A stretch of 64,000 nt of DNA from Symbiodinium natans (GCA_905221605.1 CAJNDS010001580.1:325001-389000); one strand, 5' to 3'; counted from the first letter of the stretch, positions 10,868 through 22,496 are shown. Translations and numbers: made by a program. The notes: a model not told the origin generated them from the letters alone.

Positions 10868-10926
10868 AAGAGGCTGCCGTTTAGGTTTCAGGGTCTATAG
10901 GGTTTAGGGTTACAAAAAGAGGCTGC
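10868..10926. other. Short array with flanking duplication AAGAGGCTGC
   Basis: AAGAGGCTGC is present at 10868-10877 and 10917-10926 around about 39 bp of degenerate TTTAGGG. The wider flanks (ACAA.AAGAGGCTGC.CGT) also match. Smallest array insertion with a visible target duplication. Confidence 0.65.
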
Positions 10927-10995
10927 ACGTATGCCAGGTTCGCAAACATGGAGCCGCTTCACCGGCTAAGCTCTACGATTTATACCTTTAGCCTT

Positions 10996-11095
10996 GGGAT
11001 GTTCCCCCTTATCCTAAGAGTCCTCAATAGGCAATAGGGATTATGATAGGGGGTACTATCACCCCTATTCAGGACTGTCAGCATAAGGGGGAAAC
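10996..11095. mobile_element. MITE-like family 2, copy 2
   Basis: GGGATGTTCCCCCTTAT at the left; CAGCATAAGGGGGAAACA at the right. Inside, GGACTGTCAGCATAAG matches copy 3 at 18904. No array inside. Confidence 0.8.
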
Positions 11096-11352
11096 AGCAC
11101 ACGTATCTTAACGATGATTGGTATATACCCGTCAAGTACACATGTTACTAGATGGGGCAATGGAAATCGGGGTATAGGGTTGTTGCCAAATGGCATGCAA
11201 GGATGGAAGCCTGTGGGCATGCTCAGCTGGGTATAAGGGCTTAGGGTTGTCAGGGCATCTACGCCGTCGGCTGCACGGATCTGCCATGCAAAGCGTCCAA
11301 ACCTTGAAGCCTAAACCCTAAACCCAAGCCCTGAAGCCGATGCGACGCCCTG

Positions 11353-11425
11353 AACCCTAAACCCTAAACCCTAAACCCTAAACCCTAAACCCTAAACCCT
11401 AAACCCTAAACCCTAAACCCTAAAC
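11353..11425. repeat. CCCTAAA array
   Basis: About ten units. A C(20) homopolymer follows at 11465-11485. Confidence 0.95.
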
Positions 11426-11547
11426 CTTGGAGCGGGATGAGGACAATGTGCGAGAGATGCGCCGCCCCCCCCCCCCCCCCCCCCAGAGGTGTCGCTCAGG
11501 GTGGTTTAGGGATTAGCCCTATTTTGGCGTAGCCTCTGGGAACAAAC

Positions 11548-11622
11548 TAGGCTTTTTCTGTATAAGTAGCTAAAAATGGAACCCAGAACCAAACAAAGTA
11601 TTGAAGTATAGTACCCCAAAAA
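11548..11622. mobile_element. MITE-like family 11, copy 2
   Basis: TATAAGTAGCTAAAAATGGA, ACCCAGAACCAAACAAAG and GTATTGAAGTATAGTACCCC match copy 1 at 5448. Confidence 0.7.
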
Positions 11623-12162
11623 ACCCTGAACCCTAAACCCTAAACCCTAAGCCCTAAACGCTAAACCCTATAAACCCTAAACCCAGTTAGGCTTAGGGGC
11701 CCCGGCTCTCTGGGCAGAATGGCGAGTCGTCATTATTCTTCTGAGTTCGAGGGTAGAGGAAGAGTGAGGGGACCCTCAATGAAGATACTTATCAAATGTA
11801 GCATCCTTCGCAATAACGCCCAGAATATAGTAGTGAGACTGTTGGTAATCGTAAATAAGCAGACAGAATTATACATGATCAAGTCACATGTATATACATA
11901 TATATATATATGTATATAATGCTCTCGAGGCCCTGCATTCCAGATAACAACATTCTTGCGGATTCGAGTTTAGGGCTCTGGACCTCTACCTGACCCCTAG
12001 CGGGGTCAGCAGAACATGCCGCCGTGGGAAGCTGAGAACCCAAAAACCCTCCTTTAGGCTTTAGGGTTTGGGATTTGGGGTTTAGGGTTCAGGGTTTAGG
12101 GTTCAGGGTTTAGGGCTACAAGCCCCTCTGTAGGGAAATCACCTCCAGATGCTGGCTTTCAG

Positions 12163-12262
12163 CTCTGCCACAGCCCGGGAGGCGTTGGCGGCCGACTTGC
12201 AGAGACTTTCTGAGCCGCACTGGCGCAAGTTGGGCAAGTCGAAGCTGAACACCTGGTGCCAG
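12163..12262 (+). CDS. 100-bp exon, helical, unrecognised
   Basis: Plus strand: TTTCAG|CTCTGC acceptor, TGCCAG|GTGTTT donor. Reads SATAREALAADLQRLSEP then HWRKLGKSKLNTWCQ. First clear exon of a plus-strand series running to about 18.07 kb. Strong amphipathic helix; family unknown. Confidence 0.6.
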
Positions 12263-12687
12263 GTGTTTTCTGGGCCCTAAACCCTAAACCCTAAACCCTA
12301 AACCCTAAACCGTAAACCTTATTATATTATAAACCCTAAAGCCTAAAGCCTGAACCCTCCGAGCCCCCAGGAATAGGGTTAAGGGTTTAGGGTGACCCAA
12401 GGGTCACCTCGGAACCCCTTAAACCCCCATATGCGCCACCCCCCTAAAACTCCTATATGTCCTAAACCCTAAACCCCCCAACAAAAACCCTAAATGCCCT
12501 AAACCCTATAATTGCCCTAAACCCTAAACCCGAAAACCCCTAATTGCCCTAAACCCTAAACCCCTAAAACCCCTAGAAAGCCTGAACCATGAACCCTAAC
12601 CCCAAAACCCAAAACCCAAAACCCTAAATCCCTAAACCCCTAAACCCTAAACCCCTAAAACCCTAAACCCAAACCTGGAAGTTTCAG

Positions 12688-12770
12688 TCGGGGCCTTCGC
12701 CGGTGTCCTTGTCACCGCAAGAAGTTGAGGCCTCGTCCCAGAGGAGACACCAACTCTGCAAACAGCCAGG
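12688..12770 (+). CDS. Exon-like block, second in the plus-strand series
   Basis: TTTCAG|TCGGGG acceptor, frame SGPSPVSLSPQEVEASSQ, CCAGG|GTGGAG donor. Lies between arrays. Confidence 0.4.
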
Positions 12771-13154
12771 GTGGAGGGTTTAGGTACGGTTTAGGGTTTA
12801 GGGTTCAGGGTGCAGGGTTTAAAGTTTAGTTAGGGTTTAGGGCTTAGGATGCAGGGTTCCGCGGAGTGGTTGTAGGACCTAGGGCCGAGGGTTTGCTTTG
12901 GGCCATTTAGCGTTTGGGGTTAGGGATGGGGCTTAGGGTCTAGGTTTAGGGTTTCGTTTGCAGCATTCAGAGCAGCTAGCGCCCGAAGCTTCTGCAAGAC
13001 CCCGAAGCCCGATCATACCCTATAGCCCCGAAACCCTATGATCCTCTTAAACCCAACTTAAACATGGGAATCATAAAACATCGCAAGGGCCTCCTGTCCT
13101 GCACACCTCACAAAGAAACCCTAAACCCTAAACCCTAAACCCTAAACCTTGAAA

Positions 13155-13211
13155 ATCGGGGGCTTTGGGGCCTTCCAGGAGTCGACGCCTTTGGAGGTTG
13201 AGTCACTGCGG
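13155..13211 (+). CDS. Exon-like block with GFGAFQESTPLEVES
   Basis: Open plus-strand frame IGGFGAFQESTPLEVESLR; edges are not certain. Same strand as its neighbours. Confidence 0.35.
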
Positions 13212-13607
13212 GGCTGATGGGTTGAGACCCCTAGACCCTACACCCTAAATCCTAAACCTTAGAAACCCTGTGAATCCTATAAACCATATAAACCCTGTTG
13301 AAACCCTATAAGCCCTGTAAACCCAACCCTGTAAATCCTATAAACCCTGTACCGATAAATCCTATGCCTCAGGTTGACCCTGAGCCCCCTCCTGGAATTA
13401 ATTGCCATGCTCTTCAACCCAATACAAGGGAAAAGGGCCCTGAAAAGGGGTTGAGGGTTTGGGCTTTAGGGTTAGGGGTTTAGGGTTTATAGGGTTTAGG
13501 TTAGACATCTCGCCAGTGCGGCCGCAGGTGTAAGAAAACAGCATACTTCGTCGTGTAAATAAAAACCTATTAACAATGCCGACTTTGGAGCTGGGTGAAG
13601 CTGGAAG

Positions 13608-13715
13608 GACTCTTATGTTGAGGCTCGCTTCAACCCGAAGACGACAACGTGGGCGACTTTACATGCAAAGGCACTGAGGATGTACTTCAACACGTCAGTG
13701 ATTCGTGCAGCTAAG
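13608..13715 (+). CDS. 108-bp exon with YVEARFNPKTTTWATLH
   Basis: Plus strand: GGAAG|GACTCT acceptor and CTAAG|GCACCC donor (GC type) enclose 36 codons, DSYVEARFNPKTTTWATLHA then KALRMYFNTSVIRAAK. Very protein-like; family not recognised. Confidence 0.55.
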
Positions 13716-14756
13716 GCACCCGAAACGCGAAAACCTAAACCCGAGACCCTAACCCCTAAACCCTAAATCCCAGACCCTAAACCCTAAACCCTAAACCCTA
13801 AACCCCAAACCCTAAACCCTAAACCCAAAACCCAAAACCCTAAACCCTAAACCCTAAACCCTAAACCCAAAGACTGCAACGGTGCCTGTCGTGGACCTCC
13901 ATTGGGTGGTACGTGGACAAAGCGCCCCACCTCAATACGCCACATGGGGGGGGGGGGGGGGGGTGTTAGGGTTTAGGGTTTAGGGTTTTTCGGGTTTAGG
14001 GTTTATAGGGTTTAGGGTTTAAGGTTTAGGGTTTAGGGTTCAGGGTTCAGGCTCAGGGTCTATGTGCAGGGCGTTTAGGGCTGAAATTTAAGGGTTGTCA
14101 GATTTCAGGGATTCTGCTTAATGCTGTGTGCGCTTTTTTAGGACCCGAGAATTCAAAATCGATTCCACATCCCCTCGAGATGAACCCTAGACCCGAAACC
14201 TAAACCCTAAACCCTAAACCCTAGATCCTAAACCCTACGGTGACTCTGCGGCCTGGCTCTGAGAATCCGACACCACATCATGGTCTGCATCCGGACCTGT
14301 AGGGTTTAGGGTTTAGGGTTTATGGTTTATAAGGTTTAGGGTTTAGGGTTTAGGCTCCAAAGCACTCTAACTGAAGCTGGCAGCAGGATGACTCCCCGAC
14401 ACATCAGAATGATGAACCAGAGAAGCATGGGTTCACTGATATGATGCGAGCGTGTAAGGACAAGTAAACGATGCCCCCGCAAAGCGTCGCAGATGCAGCT
14501 TGAAGGCATCAGGGCTTCCAGGCTTTAGTCACATTTAGTCTAGGGTGCCCTTCTTGTGGGATTTGCTGTTCGCAGGGTTTTCTACCTACATCTATGCACA
14601 TATATGTAAGGTTCATGCGGGGTTTTGGTAGCATGTTGTTGTCCGTAGTTAACTTGACTATACCATGCACCCTCATTGCTAAACCTAAATAAATCCTAAG
14701 CCCTAAGCCGCCGAAGCCCCAAGCCCTGAGCCCTGAGCCCTAAGCCCTAAGCCCTA

Positions 14757-14855
14757 GCCCTAAACCCTAAACCCTAAACCCTAAACCCTAAACCCTAAAC
14801 CCTAAACCCTAAACCCTAAACCCTAAACCCTAAGCCCTAAACCCTAAACCCTAAA
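14757..14855. repeat. CCCTAAA array between two plus-strand exons
   Basis: About 14 units, ending 15 bp before the acceptor TCCCCAG|CCCGG of the next exon. Confidence 0.95.
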
Positions 14856-14869
14856 CATGCTCTCCCCAG

Positions 14870-14945
14870 CCCGGCCATCAGCTGCATCCACGTCTGGGAG
14901 ACGGAGGATGCGCAGCAAGCGGCCGAGCTCATCCCGCCTCAACTT
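14870..14945 (+). CDS. Exon with ISCIHVWETEDAQQAAE
   Basis: Plus strand, pyrimidine-rich acceptor CTCCCCAG at 14862-14869, then PAISCIHVWETEDAQQAAEL. The 3' edge runs into a TTTAGGG array from about 14955. Unrecognised. Confidence 0.55.
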
Positions 14946-16338
14946 TACTTCTTTTTAGGGTTATAGGGTCTCTTAGGGTTTAGGGTTTAGGGTTTAGGGT
15001 TTAGGGTTTAGGGTTTAGGGTTTAGGGTTTAGGGCTAGGGTTTAGGGAAATAGGCAGTTCGGGATTGAGGGTTTAGGGACATAGGAATTTAGGGATTAGG
15101 GTTTAGGGATAAAATTTAGAGCTTAGGGTTGTAGGATTCAGGCTTGAGGGCTGTAGGGTCTTCCGAGACCCAAGAGGAAGCTAGGAATAAAAAGGGTGCT
15201 CTTTTTGGTTCAAAGGGGCTTTGCAAGGGAAGCTAAACCCCAACAAGGTAATAATAAGGGCCTACTCTGGGTCAGCCTTGAGGCCGACCTAAACTGGTCA
15301 AACTTTACCCGAAGCCCTGAACCCTAAATCGAGAGGGTTATGGGGCTAAACGGCTCCATTGCAGCGAAAGACACCGTAGTTTAGGGAACTACCCATTTGG
15401 AGCCTCAGACGCTTAACCTAAAGAAGCCTCGTCAAAATCACCACTGCGGGCGAGATTTAGGGTCTGCAGTCCGCACAGCGTCCAGTCGCAAACTAAGTGG
15501 TAAAATCCTTCCTTATATTCTCCCTTTAGAGGCTCCGAGGTATGTTAAATTTTTCTTAGACTCTAACTGGTCTAGAGGGTGAGGCGAGCGGCAAGTCGAT
15601 TGCGTGGATTTCGGCGTGGCGCCCGGATCGATGGAAGAGCACATACCTCTCAGGTGGGGCACAAGTTGGCTCCCGAAACCCTAAACCCGAAACCTAAACA
15701 CGCTGCCCCCTATCAACAAGTCGTGTGCGCTAGAGGCTTTTGGGTGCATTGCCTGTTTTTGGGGGGCACCCACAGTGAAGGGTTTCCAAGCAAGCCCTTT
15801 AAATGTGCAATAGTAAGAACATGTGCAATAGTAAGACTTTGGGACGATAACAATCCGGCCCGATGTAATGTAGGAAATGCCATGGAGGCAAATGCCTACC
15901 TGGACAACCAGAAGACTCCCGAAACATTCCTCCCTAAACCCCAAATCCCTAAATCCTTACACCCGTAAGCCCCAAAACCCTAAACCCTGAACCCTTAAAA
16001 CCTCAAGCCCTGAACCCTGAAATCCACAGCCTGACACTCCAAAAAACCTTTTGGCTTTGCTTTCAAGAGTTTCCGGGATCTGAAGACTTTAGATCAGGGT
16101 TTTGGGCTATGTCGAGTCAAGGGTTCAGGATTTACAGTTCGAGGTTTCGGGTTTGGGGCTGAAGGGCTTGGGGCTTGGGCTTCATGGAGGTTTAGGGTTT
16201 AGGGCTTAGGGTTTAGGGGTTAGGGTGTTTAGGATTCACTTATAGAGCTTTGTCTTCTTATAGCTAGTGGTTCTGGGTATATATGTCCCTAAACCCTAAA
16301 CCCTAAGCCCTAAACCCTAAACCCTCTGTAAGGGGCAG

Positions 16339-16399
16339 CTATCCATGGCGTAGGCATTGGGCCGAGCTGCAGCACCTCCTCGATGGGATCTACGTGCAG
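16339..16399 (+). CDS. 61-bp exon with HWAELQHLLDGIYVQ
   Basis: Plus strand: GGGCAG|CTATCC acceptor and GTGCAG|GCCAGA donor (GC type), frame YPWRRHWAELQHLLDGIYVQ. The minus strand is also open here, but splice signals favour plus. Unrecognised. Confidence 0.45.
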
Positions 16400-17091
16400 G
16401 CCAGAGACGGACGTCCTTGAGTTGAGCTCGGCCCTCAATGGGTTTAGGGTTTAGGGTTTAGGGTTTAGGGTTCAGGTTTTAGGGGTGGGTAAGGGGTGTA
16501 ACGGAAACGAAACGGTAGTGTTAGTAATGGAAACCAACCCGAAAACATAACATAAACCAAGCAAAAATGTAACGGAAACTACGCCCCAAAACCTGGAAAC
16601 AACACGCAGGTGTAACGCAAACCAGACAGACCTTCGACGGAAACCAAAAAGAGATGTAACAGCAACCACGGAAAACTAAACCCGAAACCCTAGATGCTGA
16701 ACCCCAACCCTCAATGCGGAAAACTAAACTCGAAACCCGAAACCCTAGACTCTAAACCCCTCAATCCTGAACCCCAATGAGGGCTGGGTACCCCAATCCT
16801 TTCTCCACTTTTCATTTCTCTGTTTGGGCAGTTGGTTTCTGTTACGTCCCGGAGTCGTTTCCGTAACGGTCCCAGGTTGGTTTCGGTTGCACCCTCCTGT
16901 CGTTTCTGTTTCGGTTTCGGGGACATAGTTTCGGTTACCACCCGCCAGTTCCGCAACAAACTTTACTCTTTAGGGGTTAGGGTTTAGGGTTTTGCGTAGA
17001 GTTACATGGTCACTGACCATGGGCCCTTGCTTGGGGAACACGTGTATACCCCTTAGATATAAGCCAAAACCCCTAACCCTATGTAGCTTTA

Positions 17092-17211
17092 ACTTGGCAG
17101 CCCAGTAACCATATTGTTATAAGGGCACCCACCTTTTTTTTGAGTTGGCTACTTTACAAGGGCACCTTGAACAAAAAAACAGAGGAAACGGGTACCCTGG
17201 GCTACCCAGTT
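17092..17211. mobile_element. MITE-like family 4, copy 2
   Basis: ACTTGGCAGCCCAGTAACC at the left and GGTACCCTGGGCTACCCAGT at the right are inverted repeats; GGGCACC/GGTACCC inner repeats and a central GGCTACTTTACAAGGGCACC block match the other copies. Confidence 0.75.
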
Positions 17212-17509
17212 AAGGCTTCCCAGTGGGATTTGGAGCACTCATGGCTTTCTTCCCCCTCCCCCCCCCCCCCCCCCCCCCCTCCCGAGGTTTCGCCCTGAAA
17301 TAACCTTGTCTAGGCACCTCTAAACAACACTGAGCCCTAAACCCTAAACCATAAATCATAAACCCTCAACCCGACACCCTAAACTGAAACCCGACTACAC
17401 CCTCTAGACCCCCGAACTTCCTCCACCCTCAGCAGATACTTAGGGGTTAGGGTTTAGGGTTTTGGGTCATCGTGCCCCGAAGTTTTGCAACACCTATTCC
17501 TTACAATAG

Positions 17510-17578
17510 CTTCCGGAGCGCCCTGCCGCAAACTTCTCCATGATCATCATCTCCTTTGCTTTCAAGTCTCAGATACAG
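17510..17578 (+). CDS. 69-bp exon with ANFSMIIISFAFKSQIQ
   Basis: Plus strand: AATAG|CTTCCG acceptor and ATACAG|GTTGGC donor, exactly 23 codons, LPERPAANFSMIIISFAFKS. Hydrophobic centre. Unrecognised. Confidence 0.55.
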
Positions 17579-17739
17579 GTTGGCTTAGGGTTTAGGGCTT
17601 AGGGCTTAGGGTAGTCGTACAGTTCAAGGGTTGCGGTGTGGGGGGGGGGGGGGTAGGCTCAGAGTCTACGCTGCGGGGCTTAAGGATTACCAGGGTTTCG
17701 GCCCGAGAGGACCTCCAAGACACTTGCTAGAGCTTCGGT

Positions 17740-17812
17740 TCAAATGGGGTTCCGACTTTAGGGTACCTTATTGGGGTCCTTATTAAAGAGAGTCCTACTA
17801 TTTGAGGACTAG
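17740..17812. mobile_element. MITE-like family 1, degenerate copy
   Basis: TTCCGACTTTAGGGTACCTT and GGGGTCCTTATTAAAG match the family 1 interior; located in the intron between the exons at 17578 and 17834. Confidence 0.55.
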
Positions 17813-17833
17813 TGACTAGGCTCTGATGTGCAG

Positions 17834-18066
17834 AACCAGAAGCGGCCCAACTCAGAACAACCTCCAATTGAGACCGTGACAAAAGCGCTCTCCAGGATTA
17901 CTGGCCCTAAACCCTAAACCCTAAACCCTAAACCATAAACCCTAATTACTGGCCCAGCACACAGCTTTTTCCAATCTGCGCAGGACCGTCTATGACTTCG
18001 ACTCCGGGCAGGGATGATGAGGATTGTGGGAGTTTGACAGTTCGCTGCGAGTTTGGGACTACGTAG
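17834..18066 (+). CDS. Last two exons of the plus-strand series, split by a TTTAGGG intron
   Basis: First exon 17834-17895: acceptor GTGCAG|AACCAG, frame NQKRPNSEQPPIETVTKALS, GA-type donor TCCAG|GATTAC. Intron 17896-17957 (62 nt, a CCCTAAA run). Second exon 17958-18066: acceptor GGCCCAG|CACACAG, frame TQLFPICAGPSMTSTPG then GRDDEDCGSLTVRCEF and a TAG stop. The two frames join without a shift. ATTACTGGCCC is duplicated at 17897-17907 and 17945-17955. The product is unknown; this may be the C-terminus of the gene begun near 12.1 kb. Confidence 0.5.
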
Positions 18067-18329
18067 GAAGCAGGCTTAGGACCTGGTCTTCTAGCCACCT
18101 CACCAACTTAAGCACGGTACGAAGGAAGGACATTTTGTGGTTGAGCTGGGTTCAGCCCCCCCCCCCCCTACAGGGGTCATGAATCAGGTTGCACATCAAT
18201 CAAAACTTTGGTTTTCAGTCACCCGGCGGCAAAACAGAAATACAAGCTATGTTGGACCCTTAAAAATATTCGCAACTATCAAGATCCTCTTAAACCCACT
18301 AGGCGGACATATGAAGTATCCCAAAGGCC

Positions 18330-18415
18330 ATCTGGGGGTGTACGAATATAGGGGACCCCAGACCCCACGTAGTAGGATCCCCTTATACTAAGGACCCCCG
18401 ATAAGGTACCCCTAA
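18330..18415. mobile_element. MITE-like family 1 copy
   Basis: TGTACGAATATAGGGGACCCC ... TAAGGACCCCCGATAAGGTACCCC, the same layout as the intact copies at 37695 and 59441. Confidence 0.6.
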
Positions 18416-18543
18416 AGCCCAAACCCCAAACCCCAAACCCTAAATCCATACTTTCGGAAACCCCAAAGCCCAAAGCCCAAACCCCAAACCCTAAATCCAT
18501 AATTTCGGAAACCCCATATAAAGATATCCCAAGGGCCTACCCA

Positions 18544-18608
18544 ACACGCCAAGGGTCTGCTTGCACTGTGGACTGCAGCTGCCTCTCCTCGTCATGTGCC
18601 TGGAACTC
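18544..18608 (-). CDS. Exon-like block with EFQAHDEERQLQSTVQ
   Basis: Minus-strand frame EFQAHDEERQLQSTVQADPW; the acceptor is unclear because the array starts directly at its edge. First of a minus-strand series to about 25 kb. Confidence 0.4.
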
Positions 18609-18903
18609 AGGGTTTAGGGGTTTCGGGTTTAGGGTTAGGGCTTCGGGCTTAGGGCTTAGGGTTTGAGGTTAAGGTTTCAGGGTTAGGAATCTACAGGATT
18701 CAGGGCTGTGGGGTTCAGGGATTTCGGGGTTTAGGGTTTGGGGGCTTCAGGGTTTTAGGGCACGGCAGCCACCGAAATCACCCCAGACCTTCTACCACCT
18801 AGACTCTGAGGTTTGAACCCCCTACTACTCTGGAGTGAAGGGTTTAGGGAATTTAAGGTTTAGCTCTTAGGGCTTCGGGGCTTAGGGCTGAGGGTTTAGG
18901 GCT

Positions 18904-19005
18904 GGGATGTTCCCCCTTATACTACTGTAACAGTCCTTAATCGGGATTATCATAAGGGGTACTATAATCCCTATGAAGGACTGTCAGCATAAGCGGGAAC
19001 ATCCC
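18904..19005. mobile_element. MITE-like family 2, copy 3 (most complete)
   Basis: 102 bp. GGGATGTTCCCCCTTAT at the left and GCGGGAACATCCC at the right; ACAGTCCTTAATCGGG in the left arm is the inverse of CCCTATGAAGGACTGT in the right arm. Confidence 0.85.
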
Positions 19006-19140
19006 AACCCTAAACCCTAAACCCTAAACCCGAAACCCTACACCCTAAACCCTGAAACCCTAACCCTAAACCCTAAACCCTAAACCCCAAACCCCAAACC
19101 CCAAACCCTAAACCCTAAACCCAATGGATGGTTAAAGAAA

Positions 19141-19230
19141 GAAATATCAGCACGCCAGAGCGGGCCTGGCAGGCCACCACACCCAAGTCTGCCTTGCTGA
19201 CCACAAGCATGTCCTCGGTGGTTCTGTTCT

Positions 19231-19231
<1 letters not shown>
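19141..19231 (-). CDS. Exon-like block with NRTTEDMLVVSKADLG
   Basis: Minus-strand frame KNRTTEDMLVVSKADLGVV then ACQARSGVLIF, 30 codons without a stop between a TTGAGGG/TTTAGGG array and CCCTAAA runs. Unrecognised. Confidence 0.5.
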
Positions 19232-19269
<38 letters not shown>

Positions 19270-19782
19270 GGTTTAGGGTTTAGGGTTTAGGGTTTAGGGT
19301 TTAGGGTTTAGAAGAACTGGAAGATTCGCTTCGCAGATGCATGAGGTTGATTACGCCTGGCTGGTTCTTAGTAATCCGAGCTCCTGTTTAATTGGGGGGG
19401 CCCCGCCCCCCCCCACAATAAGGAAGGCAGGGTTCCGCAATAGTTGGACCATGGCCCCGTATGGTTTCTCTATTTAAAAACAATAAGAACGTATTGAAAA
19501 CAATAGGACTGTATAGAATCTCTATTAAAACTGAATAACAAAAGTATACGTCCCTGCAGAAGAAAAAAGCTTTCCGAAAGGCAGAGTCTCAAAATTTGAC
19601 AACCCCCCCCCCCAAAAAAAAACAAAAAAATCTTTAAATGTGGGGGGTTTGGCCCATACGAAATCCATCGTAATGGAAAGTAGTCTTCCGGCGAATTCTT
19701 TAAATATGGGGGGTTTAATTAAACTGGAGCTCGGATTAGGGAATGAGGGAATGAGGTACCCTAGATCATCCCTTATACGGGG

Positions 19783-19855
19783 GTTTCCGAAGATAGGGGT
19801 ACCCTTTGTGGGGGTACCCATACCAAGGATTATACCATGTTGGGGGATATGAAGG
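19783..19855. mobile_element. MITE-like family 1 copy
   Basis: GGGGGTTTCCGAAGATAGGGG at the left end followed by GTACCC blocks; adjacent upstream at 19737-19760 is GAGGGAATGAGG, the end motif of family 7. Confidence 0.55.
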
Positions 19856-20327
19856 GAACCCCCTAGTTTTGGAAATAGAGGGCCCTGAGTCCCTCATGCC
19901 CTACTAAGAACCTGGGGGACGGAGAACCCTAAACCCTAAACCCTAAACCCTAAACCCTAAACCCTAAACCGGTCCTTTGGGTAGAGGTGCTTCGCGGAAC
20001 GAAAGGGAAGCAAAGGGCCGCTTAAAGGTGTGAGTTGGAGTCCTTCGGTCCTTCGAGGTTAGGGTTTAAAGGTTTAGGGTTTCGGGTTTATAGGGTTTAG
20101 GGTTTAGGGTTTGGGGTTTAGGGTTTATAGGGTTTAGGCACCCTAAACCCCAGACTACATGGATTGGCAAAAAGCGCAGCCCAGTGTCCTGCTGCGGCCA
20201 GTAGCTCAGGGCCTCGACTGCACGTTCATTGCGAAGGGGCAGGGGGGAGGGGGGGGCAAGCTTAAACAATAGGGTTTAGGGTTTAGGGTTTAGGGTTTAG
20301 GGTTTAGGGTTTAGGGTTTAGGGCTAT

Positions 20328-20453
20328 ACTTGGAGGTTCATGGTACTCATTAACCAATTATAACTGTACTTATAACCCAGTTAAAAGCAGTGCCCTAGTA
20401 GCCCGAATATGGTAAAAAGTACAGTGATAAGTACAGTCAAATTGCTCCGAGTA
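20328..20453. mobile_element. MITE-like family 3, copy 2
   Basis: ACTTGGAGGTTCATGGTACT, TTATAACTGTACTTATAACC; the right arm (AAGTACAGT ... CTCCGAGTA) is more decayed. Confidence 0.7.
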
Positions 20454-21424
20454 GGGCTAAGGAGGACAATAGCGAAGCTGTAAACTCGCTACCTGCATTT
20501 GCTCTTGCGTTTTCCCAATATGGCAGTCAGGGTTTAGGGTTTAGCGTCATGCAGTTCTGCTACCGAGGCTGCTGTCGCTCATCTTCTTCGTGCGGCATGG
20601 GGGTGCTTGTCTGTAGTTCTCTCTTCTATCTCAAACACCATCTGCAAGTGAATTCCTTCCTGCTTAAATGCAGAGGCCTCAACCCTAAACCCTCCTTAAA
20701 CCCTATCCCCTTAACACCCTAAACCCCAAACCCCTTAGAACCCTTGAAACCCAGGCCTGGAGTGACTCGGCGGAAGTGTCCAGGGGATCCTGGCGAGGCC
20801 AAGACGCGTTAAGATCCTTCTTAGAATCGAGAATAGGGTTTAGGGTTTAGGAGTTTAGGGTTTAGGGTTTAGGGTCTAGGGTTTAGGGTTTAGGGAGGTA
20901 CCAGTGTATTCCCGGATAAGGCGGTTTAGGGTTGACGGCTGAGGGAGATGTAGGGTACCTCAATCCCTTCCAAAGAACTAGCGGCTAAGGCTTGAGGAAA
21001 CCAGTGTGATAGAGACTGCCTTGGGAGGGAAAAGGGATGCAGTGTGTATGCAGCTCTTCAGGTTTTGAAACGTTCAAGGTTCCAACGCCAAACCCTAAAC
21101 CCTAAACCCTTAACCCTTAAACCCTAAACCCTTAACCCTTAAACCCTAAACCCTAAACCTCAGAGTGTCAAGGATCTGGGCTGTCTCCGACATGAAGGAG
21201 GGGGGGGGGGGTTGGGGGGTTGGGGGGGGGAGACGGTTCGGGAGACTCACTTTCATGTTGGAAGCCCTAGGTTGAGGGTTTAGGGTTTCGGGTTTAGGGT
21301 TTGGGGTTTAGGGTTTGGGGTTTGGGGTTAGGGTTTAGGGTTTGGGGTTTAGGGTTTAGGGTTTAGGGTTTAGGGTTTAGGGCTTAGGGTTTAGGGTTTA
21401 GGAAGCCCAACCCTGTCGGCTTAC

Positions 21425-21493
21425 CTGGATGCTCCGGCCGAAGCTGGCGTTGGGCAGGTCGCGCCAGGTGACCCGTGCAGATCTCGTCACCAC
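21425..21493 (-). CDS. 69-bp exon with textbook splice sites
   Basis: Minus strand: CCCGCAG|GTGGTG acceptor and ATCCAG|GTAAGC donor enclose exactly 23 codons, VVTRSARVTWRDLPNASFG and on to RSIQ. Both flanking introns carry arrays. Family not recognised. Confidence 0.6.
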
Positions 21494-22496
21494 CTGCGGG
21501 CGGGACACCCAAGTTAAGGCCCGTGCGTCCTACTTAAGACTAGGGACTTCGTCCCTTCAACCTTTCACCCTGAACCCCATGAACCCTGAATCCTAAACCC
21601 CTAAACCCAAAAACCCTAAAAACCCTAAAAACCCTAAACCCTAAACCCTAAACCTAACCCCTAAACACTGAAAACCCGAAACCCTAAACCCTAAACCCCA
21701 GCCGTTGTCCAAAGTGAGTGCCGACCTCCGTGGCCAAGACCGCAATGGTGTCCCGGCCGGCCAAGGCCAGACCTCTCGTCAGTTTAGAATTTAGGGTTTA
21801 GGGTTTGGGGTGTTTGGGGTTTGGTTTTTTTGGGGGGTTTTTGGGGTGTTTGGGGTTTAGGGTTTAGGGTTTGGGGCTTGGGGCTTGTTTTTTTGGGGTT
21901 TTGGGGTTTTGGGGTTTTTTGGGGTGTTTGGGGTGTTTGGGGTTTGGGGTTCTGAGTCTGGGTCCACCCTGCACCCTAGACCCAGCACGAAGGCCGATTC
22001 AAAGGGGGCGGAAGCCCCAGGGCAAACGTCGTCTCCGAGATTTGAAATTCTTGGCGTTTGGTGGGGTCTACTGCTTGGAATGGAGGGGGTTTAGGGCCCA
22101 TAGGGCCCGAGGACTTATCTAGCACTGATAGTGTTCAGGGTCTGGGTTTAGCGGGGGCTCGGCACTGGCATGGGGTTGAGGGGCTTTGAGGGGTAAAGGC
22201 GTAGGGGCTGAGGGCTTATGGCGGGCTTGGGTTTCACATGTTTTGGTGGTGGTGATAGATCCTACTGAGCACCGAGCCCCCTCCAGAGCCTCCAGTGTGG
22301 CAGAGGGTTGAGGGTTTAGGGTTTTAGGTTTTTAGGGCTGTTTTAGGGTTTCAGGATTTTAGGATTTAGGGTTTCAGTGTTTTAGGGTTAGGGTTTAGGG
22401 TTGTAGGGTTTACGGTTTGCGACCAAGGCGCTGCTGTTGACTGCAGACTGGTTGCCGCAGAAGCTAATATCCTGAGGGACCGAATATCCATCGTGA

